From the NCBI GenBank assembly GCA_963585895.1, contig CAUZXS010004356.1:45001-109000 (forward strand): DNA of 64,000 nt. The letters run 5' to 3'. Positions within the stretch are counted from its first letter, which is position 1. Every line of letters begins with the position of its first letter. Shown here in pieces: positions 11,404-22,195 of this stretch. The position numbers were made by a program, and so were the translations under genes. The DNA comes from Sepioteuthis lessoniana. Lineage: Eukaryota; Mollusca; Cephalopoda; Myopsida; Loliginidae. Under the pieces are notes generated by a model. It did no database searches, was not told the DNA's origin, and was given only the letters and a program-made list of their open reading frames with translations.

Positions 11404-11646
11404 GATTATTTGTGAGTTTTTTTCTCGCCGGCATAAGCCGATGGTTTTTCACTGAAGTCTGAGCGACAGCAAGTCTACAGGACTATTCTCAGTATTCAGG
11501 CCGATCTCAGTAATGTTGTAGTTTAGATTATCTCTGCTCGTCCTCCGATTTCCAACTCTTCCAGCCCGCTTATTAAGCCTTTGGAGATCGTTCCGAACGC
11601 ATCCAATTACAATTGGTATCACTGTCAATCTCATGTTCCATAGCTT
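11404..11646 (-). mobile_element. R2/R4-type LINE, 3'-terminal fragment (family E copy 3)
   Basis: About 240 bp of the 3' end only, flanked on both sides by (TTA)n (11389-11403 and 11647-11666). The last residues of the polyprotein (GDLLSLRLQ-like, near 11470) and the terminal hairpin (ATCGGC, loop TTAT, GCCGGC) are visible. This is the third 5'-truncated copy in the same head-to-tail series as 5667-6416 and 6438-11390. Confidence 0.8.
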
Positions 11647-11666
11647 TTATTATTATTATTATCATT

Positions 11667-12369
11667 AATAAATATCTGAGCCGACATATTTTACCGAGTA
11701 AAATAAGTTCAGAAGTTAATATAGATCCATCCAACCATAACGAAAAAAGAAAATAACCAAACAGTTCTTGCGTAGATCTTCTAGTTAAAGAAAAAGCGCC
11801 AAAACAAAAACTGACTCACAACATACTTTTTATAGAGAGCGGTTTGACAGAATTTGAAGGCCATTGGTCATTTGTGCTGTAACTGAGACTTATTAAATCA
11901 CAGAATCACCAAGCGGTCATTATGTTCGGCAAATGTAAAATTGAAGCCTAAGATGGGAAATATCAGCAGCTGAAGGGAGAATTGAAGTCTGATGAGTCCT
12001 AACTGGGTCACCTGAGGGAATACGTTCGTAAAAACCCGAATTTCCAAAGAATCATAAGAACATTACATCACTGACGACTCACACTTTGTGCATCAAAAAT
12101 ACATATTTCGTGAAATATATATCATATTCTTAACTATACTATTCAGTGAGTGTACTTTTTAAGGAGTTCTCTCGAATAAAAATATAAATACTAATTCCAA
12201 TACAACAATTACAATCTGTTTATAAAGATTGATCTTTCAAAGTGTTTTTCAATCAAATTATTTTACACGGTCTGTTTTAAATGTGTCCCAGTCTGATCTC
12301 TGTAACCAAAAATATGAATATGTATTTATCCAGTCCCTCTTCCACACACAAGATATATTACTAGGTAAA
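11667..12369. other. unannotated AT-rich sequence
   Basis: I see no gene and no known repeat in this stretch on either strand; open frames are short and without recognisable motifs. Confidence 0.5.
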
Positions 12370-12582
12370 TTTTAAGCGGAGTAAAGAGGGTTTGAATTCA
12401 AAGTTTTTCTGATTGCCTCATCAAGGGTAAAGATCAAATAGCCAAGAGGAGGACAAATAGATTTATGCCTTTTTCAAGGCTATTTTGCAAAGTGAAACGC
12501 AAACAGTCCTGTCTTGGATTTGAACTCGAGTTTCCGATTCCATTTTCTACGACAATAACCGTTACGCTAAGTACGCAATCCA
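12370..12582 (-). mobile_element. SINE B (tRNA-derived), diverged copy
   Basis: Reads on the minus strand as a tRNA-like head (A-box-like AGCGTAACGG, B-box GTTCAAATCC near 12520-12530) followed by the family B body. In plus orientation the body has the words aagcggagt and tttgaattcaaagttttt. No clear target-site duplication. Confidence 0.7.
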
Positions 12583-12777
12583 AAGATAGGTATGTATATT
12601 TGTTTATATTTTCATGCAATTTTATTTTTAGTTAAGGAAATAGATGCTACAGCTCTTTTTTGGTTTCAAAGTATCAAGGCTGTGGATTTTGGTAATAGAT
12701 AATACCTAATATCTGTTTTGATTTGTTTAATGTTCAACTAGAAGTGATAAAATCCAGGTATATTTGGATTAGAAGGT

Positions 12778-12910
12778 TTGGTTTGGTTTCTTTGTTTAAT
12801 GGCTTATCAACCTTAGTGGATTATTTGATGCCCAAGCCATCCTTGTAGAAGAATACTATTTAATCCACAACTTAAGGGATTAGTGGTGTTCATACCTTTC
12901 CTTTGGGTAT
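12778..12910 (-). mobile_element. SINE A, 3' part of an interrupted copy
   Basis: Carries the SINE A tail (ggcttatcaacc...ggattatttgatgcc in plus orientation) and body. The copy is split by SINE C at 12922-13175 and continues at 13176. Confidence 0.8.
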
Positions 12911-12921
12911 TGGTATGTAAG

Positions 12922-13175
12922 TAAAAGTAAAGTTAGCGACCATAGTCGAGGGTGACCCGAAGGCTCCCTTTTCGATAGCTACTACACCAAGGTGTAGGGG
13001 AGGGTGCTACTCCATTCCCAGGATTGCTCCACTTTACCCTTGAACCGTACCTTATAATGCTGAGTGTTAAGCAAGGTGGTATCAAGTACCATTTTTAAAG
13101 TCTTTGGTATGACTCGACCTGGGATTGAACCCAGGTCTCCCGGGCCATTGGCGAACACTCTAACCGCTGGGCCAA
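12922..13175 (-). mobile_element. SINE C (tRNA-derived) nested in SINE A
   Basis: Minus-strand tRNA-like head begins GGCCCAGCGGTTAGAGTG and has the B box GGTTCAATCCC. A body of about 180 bp follows, ending in CTATGGTCGC and a short TAACTTTACTT tail. It is flanked by the 12-bp repeat ttggtatgtaag at 12910-12921 and 13176-13187, a clean target-site duplication. Confidence 0.9.
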
Positions 13176-13257
13176 TTGGTATGTAAGCAAACGTAATAGC
13201 ACTTACTTTGAGGCCTCCAGTCTAACACTTTAGCCACAACGTCACAGGAATTCCCAC
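13176..13257 (-). mobile_element. SINE A, 5' (tRNA-like) part of the interrupted copy
   Basis: Continuation of 12778-12910 after the SINE C insertion. It holds the tRNA-like promoter region on the minus strand (GGCTAAAGTGTTAGACTGG near 13216-13234). Confidence 0.75.
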
Positions 13258-13266
13258 TTGGTTTAA

Positions 13267-13271
13267 TAGAC

Positions 13272-13305
<34 letters not shown>
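13267..13305. repeat. (GATA)n microsatellite
   Basis: About ten GATA units. Confidence 0.95.
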
Positions 13306-13308
<3 letters not shown>

Positions 13309-13429
13309 CGCCTGTCTTAGATCTCGCCATTATTTCCTTGCAATGAATTCATTTTTCATCGATAGTGACTATCTTGTCTCAAAAATGATTCTTTTTATAG
13401 TGAAAAGTTTAAAACTACTGATCCCCATT

Positions 13430-13728
13430 CCTTTCCCTGACTTCACGTGGAACCACAACACAACGCAATTTTTTCTTAAGATTTGTAAATACTTCCGGCA
13501 GGTCTTCTAGACTGCATCTTGTGTCCGTACAGAGCTGTTGTAGATAAGTTTTGGTTGGTCGTCCAACACTTGCACGTTCGTGTGAAGAGGTTCGTAGGAG
13601 AACGTCCTTACTTTTCCAACAGCGTCCAGCATATCTTGTTCGTCTTATTTGGATGGTTTTAGAGATGGAAAGTAGGTGGCCATACAGCAGCTGTTTTGTG
13701 GGATGTTGATTCCAGAACGGACGAAGGG
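13430..13728 (-). mobile_element. RTE LINE 3' fragment (RTE copy 4)
   Basis: Minus-strand peptide pieces match the RT C-terminus: NQHPTKQLLYGHL, RRTRYAGRCW, LCTDTRCSLEDLPE. It lacks the (GAT)n tail and is truncated at both ends. Confidence 0.8.
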
Positions 13729-13835
13729 CCCAGACGAGACGCAAAGAAATTCACGCACCCAAAACTATTACCAGATCAGCAGTTACGTTATCCTTTACTT
13801 GGGGCTCATATCTTTCTGTATATCTAATCTGCTGA

Positions 13836-13841
<6 letters not shown>

Positions 13842-13902
<61 letters not shown>
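13842..13902. repeat. (CT)n microsatellite
   Basis: About 60 bp of CT with one A interruption. The Leu/Ser-rich open frames across it are artefacts. Confidence 0.95.
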
Positions 13903-13907
<5 letters not shown>

Positions 13908-13953
13908 GCGGCAGGTATCAGGTTGGAGAAACAACAAACAACCAACAAACTTG

Positions 13954-14158
13954 AGGGTGTCCTCGTAGTGTTATGGTTAAATCGATGGACTGCAGAATTG
14001 TAATAAGTGAGTTCGAACTCTAGACGCACTGTTACGTTCACTTTCGGACAAATACCCTTGGGAAAGGTAAGGACACCCTTATCCCCCCAGCTATGAGATA
14101 AATAATGCCGCTGCGGTTCTAGAAAGATGGCCTTGGCATTAAATAACCTATTAAGGTT
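13954..14158 (+). mobile_element. SINE A, 5' part, interrupted by an RTE element
   Basis: tRNA-like head with A-box-like TAGTGTTATGG near 13965-13976 and B-box GTTCGAACTCT near 14011-14021, then body and the start of the tail hairpin. The tail is cut at 14158 and resumes at 15549. Confidence 0.85.
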
Positions 14159-15548
14159 TGCAACGCAGTATATAATCAAAATACGATAGATAGATGGATG
14201 AAGGGATGCATCCTCCCCTTCCCTAAAAAGGTCACCCTTGGATTAGCCAAAAACTACCGAGGCATAACACTTACATGCATAGCAGCCAAAATCTATAATG
14301 CCCTACTACGAAACTGCATAGAACCCAAAATCGACAACATAGGAAAAACCAAAATGGCTTCCGAAGAAATAGATCCACGACCTCACAAATATTAACCATC
14401 CGCAGAATCCTTGAAGGTGTACGGGCAAAAAACCTACAAGCGTCATTAATATTTGTCGACTTTACCAAGGCCTTCGATTCCATTCACAGAGAAAAGATGG
14501 AACAAATCCTGCTAGCATACGGCATACCTAAAGAAACCGTAGCAGCAATAACGATTCTCTATAGAAACACCAAAGTAAAAGTACGATCACCAGATGGAGA
14601 CACAGAATACTTCGACATTGTAGCAGGAGTACTACAAGGGGACACGCTAGCCCCATACCTCTTAATCATTTGTCTAGACTACGTACTTTGAACATCGATT
14701 GATAAAATCAGAGAGAACGGCTTCGAGTTGACAAAGAAAAGAAGCAGAAGGTACCCCGCAAAAACAATTACCGACGCCGACTACGCCGATGACATAGCGA
14801 TACTGGCAAATACACCTGACCAAGCCGAAACACTACTGCATAGTTTGGAACGAGCAGCCGCAGGCATAGGCCTCTATGTCAATGCACACAAAACGGAATA
14901 TATGTGCTATAATCAAAAGGGGGAAATTTCTACTCTAGACGGAACCCCTCTTAAACTAGTAGACAAATTCACTTACCTAGGAAGCAGCGTCGCATCAACC
15001 GAAAAGGACATCGACATGAGGTTAACGAAAGCATGGACAGCTATCAATAGGCTATCGATTATATGGAAATCAGGTCTCCCGGAAATCAGACCTAACCGAT
15101 AAAATGAAACGCAGCTTCTTCCAGGCAGCGGTCACATCGATACTGCTATATGGATGCACTACATGGACGCTAACAAAACGGCTGGAGAAGAAGCTAGACG
15201 GCAATTACACAAGAATGCTGCGAGCAATCTTGAACAAGTCCTGGCGACAACACCCCACAAGACACCAACTGTACGGCCACCTGCCTACTATCACGAAAAC
15301 TATTCAAGTAGGACGAACCAGACATGCAGGACACTGCTGGAGAAGCAGATACGAACTCATAAGTGATGTACTCTTATGGACCCCCACACATGGCCGTGCA
15401 AAAGCAGGACGACCAGCACGAACATACATTCAGCAACTATGTGAGGATACGGGATGCTGTCCAGAAGACCTGCCTGAGGCGATGAACGATAGGGAAAAGT
15501 GACAAGAGAGAGGGATATCCGTGCTACCAGCACGACATGATGATGATG
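14159..15548 (+). mobile_element. RTE LINE, 5'-truncated young copy inside SINE A (RTE copy 5)
   Basis: Closely related to 9625-11006. It begins in the RT domain and runs to the (TGATGA)n tail. The YADD box lies near 14780-14791. Damage: a small deletion near 14340, an in-frame TGA at 14689-14691 at the same codon as the TGA at 10154, and a roughly 17-bp insertion with local duplication near 15071-15087. It is flanked by aaggtt at 14153-14158 and 15549-15554, a 6-bp target-site duplication. Confidence 0.9.
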
Positions 15549-15590
15549 AAGGTTGATATGCCATTAAAAAGAAACCAAACCAAACCAACA
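15549..15590 (+). mobile_element. SINE A, 3' tail of the interrupted copy
   Basis: The sequence aaggttgatatgccattaaa plus an A/C-rich tail completes the SINE cut at 14158. Confidence 0.85.
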
Positions 15591-16612
15591 GACTCGTTTC
15601 GTGTGGTGTTTAATGGATAACGTTACACCCGTATTTTCTTTTAATGCCGTGTCAGTGAGGCAATGTTACATTGAAGCATCGCCAGGGAATCTACAGTTTT
15701 AGGCCTACCTGACCTTGTCTGATCATCAAGAATCTTGCAACCCGAGAAAAATTTCTTGAACTATCTGGTTACTTTATCATTTGTATTTCATTCAATAAAT
15801 GCTTTTGAGTGGTTTAACTTTAAACCCTTAAAGTGTAAGTTTCCAAATTAGACTACGGTGCACGTACATCTGTGCTGCTTTCAAACCACATTTGGAGTGA
15901 AACAATGCGCAACATGTCAGTGCACCAACTACCACAATATTACCAACCTGAGCGAATACCTGCTACAGCTAGATTTGCTTCAGTCGCGTGATATATACAC
16001 TACAAACTAGCACGTACTACCAAAATATTGCAAAATTTTTTACTCACCCTAGTATAATCTTAATTACACGAGTAATAGTATGTTGCGTAAACTATAAAGA
16101 CATTTCTAAGATTTATCAAACAGTGTGTAAAAAGTAGTTCCGGGAGTTGTTGCATCACTGGAATATGTGCAGACAAATGTGAAAGCTTCTGTCTTTGCAG
16201 GTGCGTTCACAACAGCAGAGAGAGAAGTGGTGTGACAGTGTCCTGCTAACTTTGGGGTTGCATCATTATTTTATTTATCCTCCGAGTTATTTCTTTGGAG
16301 CCTTGTTCCATCGTCTTATCTAAAAAGAAAAAAAAAAGTAAATGCCAATGAGGTCGACCAAGGTTTAAAAATTCTTTAAAAAGAAAGAAAGAAAGAAAGA
16401 TTAACAGAAATGTCACGTGACCAGTTGACAGATATCCGTTGGTCACGTGTTCAATACAAGAATGATAATATCCAAGAATAATGGCGGCAGGAAAAAGGTT
16501 TTAAACAGCAGTAAAAATGCCACTCGTCTAGTTTTTTTCTGTAACTGTGCGATTTTGGTTCAACAGACGGCTAGACGGAAATGAGACGTCTCTAAACAGA
16601 AAGAAGAGCTTT
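15591..16612. other. unannotated sequence
   Basis: No gene or repeat family recognised. A short (GAAA)n lies at about 16383-16400. Confidence 0.5.
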
Positions 16613-16655
16613 ATATATATATATATATATATATCATGTCTGGATGATCAGAATG

Positions 16656-16691
<36 letters not shown>

Positions 16692-16692
16692 G
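16613..16692. repeat. (TA)n and (GATA)n microsatellites
   Basis: (AT)n at 16613-16634 and (GATA)n at 16655-16692, about 20 bp apart. Confidence 0.95.
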
Positions 16693-17181
16693 CAGGTTGA
16701 AACGATTCAGAAACAGAACCAACATTTTTCATACAACCACAGCAGTAGGAATCGACTTGAATTTATCAATAATCTTTTGTTGTATTTCCAGTGGAATTTA
16801 AAATCTATTAATATGATATTATGATAAAATATAAAAGCTTGTATATAAAGATGAATGACCAAAAGAAGATGGGAAAGACAAGAGAAGGAATGTTTGTAAA
16901 AAAATGGAAAGATGAAGAAGATAGGAAAGGAAGAAGAATACAAAATGGCAATTACATTGATGCAGCAAAGAAGTAACAGGGAAGAGGAAGGGAAAAAAAG
17001 AAAGAAAGCCATGAAAAGAAACGAGAGATAAAATGAAAAGAGATGGGTTGAGAAGAAGGTTAGATCGGGATATAAAACGACTTAAGACCAACGAAAGATG
17101 GAAGATTAGAAATAAGTGATCAGAAAAACTTTGTGAGAAGAACGAAGGGGAGGAAAAGATTTTGAAGATGGAAAATAAATA
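16693..17181. repeat. purine-rich low-complexity stretch
   Basis: A/G-rich on the plus strand over most of its length (GAAG, GAAA words). Open frames on the minus strand are low-complexity Phe/Ser/Leu artefacts. Confidence 0.7.
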
Positions 17182-17418
17182 GTCGAGTCGACCTTAGTCG
17201 AAGGTGACCCGAAAGCTTCCTTTTCAATAGTTACTACACAAAGGTGTAGAGGAGGGCGCTACTCCATTCCTTGGATTGTTCCACTTTACCCTTGATCCGT
17301 ACCTTATAATGCTAAGTGTTAAGCAAGACGCCATCAAGCACCAGTTTTTGAGTCTTTGGTATGACTCGACCTGAGATTGAACCCAGGTCTTCCAGAACAC
17401 TCTACTCATTTGGCCAAT
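17182..17418 (-). mobile_element. SINE C
   Basis: Minus-strand copy with the B box GGTTCAATCTC near 17368-17380 and the conserved body words cattataaggtacggatcaa and aaaggaagctttcgggtcacc (reverse complement). Same family as 12922-13175. Confidence 0.85.
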
Positions 17419-17429
17419 GGCTTCAAAAG

Positions 17430-17516
17430 TTAATAAAAATAAAAAATTTAAAAAAAAGATTTGGATAAAAGAAAGAATGAAAGAAACAGGAATATAGATG
17501 ATAAAAAAGATTGTTT

Positions 17517-17552
<36 letters not shown>

Positions 17553-17840
17553 TTAATGATTTAGAATAGAGAAGAAAAAGATGGAAAGAGAAAGAAAAAA
17601 AAAAGAAGGTGGGGAGAAAAAACAACTATGTTCTTTAGTCGAAGAGCAAATATAATAGAAAGAAAGAAAGAAAGAAAAAAAGAAAGAAGCTGAAAATTGG
17701 GGAAAAGATTTTAGAAAAGGATTTTTAAAAGCAAAGAAAGAACTCAGAAGAAACAGTGGTGATGGTGATAGTGATGTTGATAATGATGTTGATGTGAAAG
17801 ACGATTTTGATAAACAAAGAAAGAAATAAAAAGAAGAAAG
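17430..17840. repeat. (GAAA)n-rich purine tract
   Basis: Clusters of GAAA repeats at about 17520-17551 and 17661-17690 in an A/G-rich stretch; no gene seen. Confidence 0.85.
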
Positions 17841-18217
17841 GCAAAAATATATTCGTGGTTAGTGGTTGTGCCTTTGCAGGACAGAAACAAAATATGTTAA
17901 CTGGCTCGTAGGTCATTTGTCAAAATATTACTCTAGAATTTATCGCCATGGGGCGTCCTAAAACTTGCGACAACTTGGCGTCTCGCCTTCTCTGTCTGAC
18001 CTTTCCTGGAAAAAAGTTGCTGGAAATATTTTTAAATAAAATTTTATAATGCCAAATTTGGAATTTCGAGTGAAAGAAAGAAGGAAAAAAAGGGAATTTT
18101 ATGGTTTGAGGATACAATATTTCGTTGCTTCGAGGTGGCTCGCATATTTGCATTTTATATTATTTAACTGTATGACACAAAAAATAGGGTCTAGTCACCA
18201 GATCTACCCTCATGAAT
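17841..18217. other. unannotated sequence
   Basis: Nothing recognised; short open frames without motifs. Confidence 0.4.
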
Positions 18218-18274
18218 GCGGTTGTGTGTGTGCGTGTGTGTGTGTGTGTGTGTGCTCACGCTTGAGGAAGATGT

Positions 18275-18339
<65 letters not shown>

Positions 18340-18362
18340 CTATCTCATACGCACACACACAC
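18218..18362. repeat. compound (GT)n / (TC)n / (TCTA)n / (CA)n microsatellite
   Basis: GT at 18222-18254, TC at 18280-18320, TATC at 18320-18345, then CA. Open frames across it are artefacts. Confidence 0.95.
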
Positions 18363-18567
18363 GGCTACATATTTATATTTTGGTTAGTTTCAATGCGGTA
18401 GAGTTTGGTAATAAATCAATTTTGATTCTACAATTTCATTGACAATTGTGATTCAGAAAACATCTTCGCTAATCTCGTTACCTGTTTTGGTCGTGAGAAC
18501 GCTACTCGTGTAGCATCTTGAACAGGAATAGTTTTGTGAAGTCCATCCTTCTCCAAGTCTTCTACCG

Positions 18568-18708
18568 GTGTGAATTCAGAGTTTTCCTTTTCCTAGACTG
18601 GTTGCTATACCAAGGTTAAAGAGCCCAGTCTGCCCTATTACTTTACCCGTAGCTGAAGGGAGAATAGTAAGATTCATACCTTTCCCTAAGAGCATTAAAA
18701 GAATTTTT
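18568..18708 (-). mobile_element. SINE B fragment (3' half)
   Basis: Body words gaattcagagttttcctt and cctagactggttgctatacc, then tttacccgtagctgaaggga. The tRNA-like head is missing. Confidence 0.75.
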
Positions 18709-19060
18709 AGTATCAAATTTTGATATGACGGGATGACAATACAAATGCCAAATTGGCAATATAAGGGGATAGGCTTTAGAGTGTAAATTTAAACAGTTCC
18801 GTAGTTTTCTAGCTTGAATACTGATTCAAAAAGATGATACAGACGACAAAGTTTTAGAAACAAATTTTAAACAAAGAAACAAGATAGAAAAGAAGGAAAG
18901 GATTAAGTGATACAAATTTTGGTGTTATTTGCGGGACTTATCTGAAAGAGCGTGTCTGGAAAACAAATTTCTTTGAATCTAAGTAGTTTTTGTGGTTTCG
19001 TTGAAAAGCCTCAGCTTTCGTTTAATTTGGTTAAGTTCTTTGTAAAGTTGTCTTCTAGTA

Positions 19061-19250
19061 GAATTCTCGGGTTGAATTTTCAGCTCGTGTAGTTGAATTC
19101 TCGGATTGAATTTTCAGGTTTCATTTAATTCTAATTGAATTTCCGTGAAGTTGACTTTTAGGAGAATTCTCGGATTGAATTTTCAGGTTTCATTTAATTT
19201 TAATTGAATTTCCGTGAAGTTGACTTTTTGTTGAATTTCTCGGGAAGCTT
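19061..19250. repeat. short tandem array, 69-bp period
   Basis: The phrase gaattctcggattgaatttt recurs at 19061 (variant), 19095, 19164 and 19233 (partial). The last three are spaced by exactly 69 bp; the first is offset by 34 bp. Confidence 0.85.
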
Positions 19251-19916
19251 CTCGCCTATTTGTATACTTTTTGTCTGTTCAAGAAGCAAGTGACAAAACC
19301 TTTCTCCTGGCTATTTTTCCTACCTTATCACTCTGGCGCTTGAGTTTGCACAGAGAATTCGTAGCTCCGATGAAAAGTGGTGGGGCAGCTTTTGATGCCT
19401 TATTGTCTCGGCTTCCTTCTTCCTTCTTTACTCAGGCCAAAATTAAGAGCCATGCGTGGTCGGTTTTGTTCTCTTACTAGAAAACAATTAGTAAAGTATT
19501 AGCTCAATGTAAAAGGCAAACAGGATTTGAAGTTGTGTTCACTTCCAACTATAGTTAACCGTTTCCACACGAGGTTCTCCTTAACTAAAAAACGTACTTA
19601 AAAACATACTTATATATATATATATTTATATATATAGTGCGTGTCATAAAAGACGCATAAAAATAAGTGAAAACATTGCAGCACCTACCAGCACCAACAA
19701 AGCGAAAAATTACGTGCACAAGTAAGCAAATCAGAGACATTATTTTTATATAACTTCGAATCAGCATTTTAATAACGGTATTCTGACAGCATGGATTCCT
19801 TTCACTCTTTCTCTCTCATTATCTTCCCTATCAGCCATTGCTTGGTAAGTACCCTCGACGACTTCCAGTGTCGGTACAGAGCGCGTGAATGTAAATTTTT
19901 GTTCGTCGCACAACAC
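19251..19916. other. unannotated sequence with (TA)n
   Basis: Open frame 19271-19480 (69 residues) has no recognisable domain. (TA)n lies at about 19611-19637. Confidence 0.4.
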
Positions 19917-19974
19917 TGATAAACGAAGTTTTCGTCTGGACTCTTACGAGTCCAGAGGAAAACTTCGTTTATCA
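19917..19974. other. near-perfect hairpin, 27-bp arms, 4-nt loop
   Basis: Left arm 19917-19943, loop TTAC 19944-19947, right arm 19948-19974, with one mismatch. It does not belong to any repeat family recognised in this window. Confidence 0.9.
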
Positions 19975-20049
19975 ATCCATTCTTATTTCTTCAGCAATGC
20001 CCAGTATGTAAAATATGAGCATGCAGTATCCCATCTAGCTTTTTCTCCA

Positions 20050-20180
20050 AAATCTAAGTGGTGCAACCGTACAGTAGTCCCCACATGGTTACGGCTTTGA
20101 AGAAGAATTCACCTTTTATTTTATCAGACAGACCAGATTTTTATAAAATCGATAACCTGTCTGTGGTGTACGTTGAAGTT
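20050..20180 (-). mobile_element. old RTE-like fragment
   Basis: Weak minus-strand match to the RT region ILSVRSDFH-like in copies 1 and 3 (plus-strand words gaattcaccttttattttatcagacagacc). Heavily diverged. Confidence 0.45.
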
Positions 20181-20403
20181 ACCTGCCTTAGATCATAGAA
20201 TATGAAAGTATGAACTCTTCTTTTTCATAAGAGTAGTTTCTAGCCCCACTTGTAAAAAACATCACGCACACACTTTATGTACTTCTCGCCTAATAAACCA
20301 ACGCTAAATGCTAACACTGCATTATCATTATTGATTAATCCCATACCGCCAAATCCCATAATACTACACTGTCAGTCCATGCTTTATCTATGCGTGTGTT
20401 GAC

Positions 20404-21260
20404 ACCTGCCTTGTCGGCTGGGGCTGCAACCCTACGGAGAAGTAAGACCCCTCCCTCCAACGAGTATCCTAGGTATGACACTATCTGATGTTGAGTTTCC
20501 AGTCCTAGGGCTTTGCAGAATATGGAGTACTTCTTCATTGCCATGACTCCCTGGTTCTCTCTGACTCGGACTGATGGTACCTGTTAAGGTCCCATCTATG
20601 GGTCAAGTAAAAATGTTCAATATATAAGGATTATAATTATTAGTTTGTTGAAACCATACAGCTGTGTGCAAATTGTTCATATTAAATAGGAATACTCAAT
20701 AAATAGAATTACTGATGTTAAATAGCAATATTTGAAACCATGTAACTGTGTGCAAACAAATCATCATCATCATGTCATGCTGCTGGCACGGATTTCCCTA
20801 ACGCTCTCTAGCTATTCATCTCTATCATCCATCACTTCCGGTCGGTCTTCTAGACTTCACCCTGTGTCTGTACAGAGCCGTTGTTGATAAGCTCTAGTTG
20901 GTCGACTGTGTGTGGGGAGGGTCTATAAGAGAATATCGCTTATGAGTTCGTCTTTACTTCCTCAGCAGTGTCCCGCCTGTCTTGGTCGTCTTATTTGGAT
21001 GGTTTTAAGGATGGAAAGTAGGTGGCCGTACAGTTGCTGTTTTTTGAGATGTTGCTTCCAGAATTTTCAATATAGCTCGTAACATTCTTGTGCGATTTCC
21101 GTCTGGCTTTTTCAGTCAGCGTCCATATAGAAATATTAGTGTTGAATAGGAATACTTGAAACCATTTAACTGTACAAACAAATAAACTCTAACAACCTGT
21201 TTAAAAATAAAGTTACCAACAATCTATTCGTTCACAAATCATTAGGTTGCCACTGTGAAA
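20404..21260 (+). mobile_element. family D element with RTE copy 6 inside
   Basis: Head at 20404-20620 (gtcggctggggctgcaaccc through ggtcccatctatgggtcaa), minisatellite body at 20640-20760, then a minus-strand RTE fragment, then more body to 21260. No family tail is seen. Confidence 0.75.
20762..21130 (-). mobile_element. RTE LINE 3' fragment (RTE copy 6)
   Basis: Starts with the (ATG)n tail (catcatcatcat) and matches the RT C-terminus on the minus strand to about 21130. It sits within a family D minisatellite body. Confidence 0.8.
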
Positions 21261-21425
21261 TGGTGACATCATTGGCCGTAAAAATGGTCTATAGAAGGCT
21301 GAGAAGAATTGTATCGTCACACAGTTTGACAATATTGTAACACTTGAGATAAATATGCTAAACAAAGAATGTAGTGTAGTGAAGAAATACGTAGAAGATC
21401 CTCGTGCAGTGGTGATTGACTTAAA

Positions 21426-21820
21426 ACAAAACCAGCCCTGTCGGCGGGGCTTAAAATACGCTGACTGTAGCCTTTGCAGAGAAGTAAGACCCCACCAAAA
21501 AAGGGCATACTACGAATGACACTAAGTTGTATCTGATAGAGGGGCTTCGGTTTAAATGCTATAAAAAGTGCAGAGTACCCCTTTATTGCCATTAACCTCA
21601 GATCGACTCCGACCCGGAGTGGTAAGACCTATGAGGGTTCCATCTATGGGTCAAATAGATCTGTTTAAAAATTACTCGTATTCAGTAGGACCGTGTATCA
21701 AAAAATCCCTCAAATTACTACACAAAAATGTAAATGTGCGTACAATGAAAGCTATTCTCTAACCTCTTGGCATAAAATAAGGTTAGACAGGTTGAAATGC
21801 CGTTAAAATCCGTCAGTCAT
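21426..21820 (+). mobile_element. family D element, diverged
   Basis: Head 21426-21660 with gtcggcggggcttaaaatacgctgactg and ttccatctatgggtcaaata, short AT-rich body, and a tail-like piece near 21765-21820 (ttggcataaaataaggtta...gttgaaatgcc) that retains the hairpin outline. Confidence 0.7.
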
Positions 21821-22024
21821 TTAAAAAAACAGCCCCGAGCTGCAGAACCCTGCTTGAAGAGTTTGACTGAGATTACGCGTTCAAAACAGCTTCATACTAT
21901 ATTATCCACCACGTTGCAAATTGAGTCAAATTTGATTTTCCATCACAATAAATGGAGTGAACTAGAAAATACTGAAAAAACTTTTAGTGTTATTCTTTTA
22001 CTATCAAGTGCCAAACTACTCTTA

Positions 22025-22195
22025 ATGCGCGCTTTGCGTAACGGTTATCCTCGTAGGAAATGGTATCAGCCACCCGAGTTCAAATCCTGGACGACGCTGT
22101 TTGCGTTTCACTTCACGCTAATAACCTTGGTAAAGGCATGAATCCACTTGTTCTCTCACACCCAGCTATTTATAAATAGATGGTTAAACTGATTT
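22025..22195 (+). mobile_element. SINE B, 5' half
   Basis: tRNA-like head with A-box-like TGCGTAACGG and B-box GAGTTCAAATCC near 22076-22088, then body to about 22195, where SINE C starts. Confidence 0.8.

Noticed and set aside
13751..14179. 142-residue minus-strand open frame
   Set aside because: It crosses a CT microsatellite and a SINE A copy; not a gene.
19271..19480. 69-residue open frame
   Set aside because: No recognisable motif and no flanking exon; length is within chance expectation.
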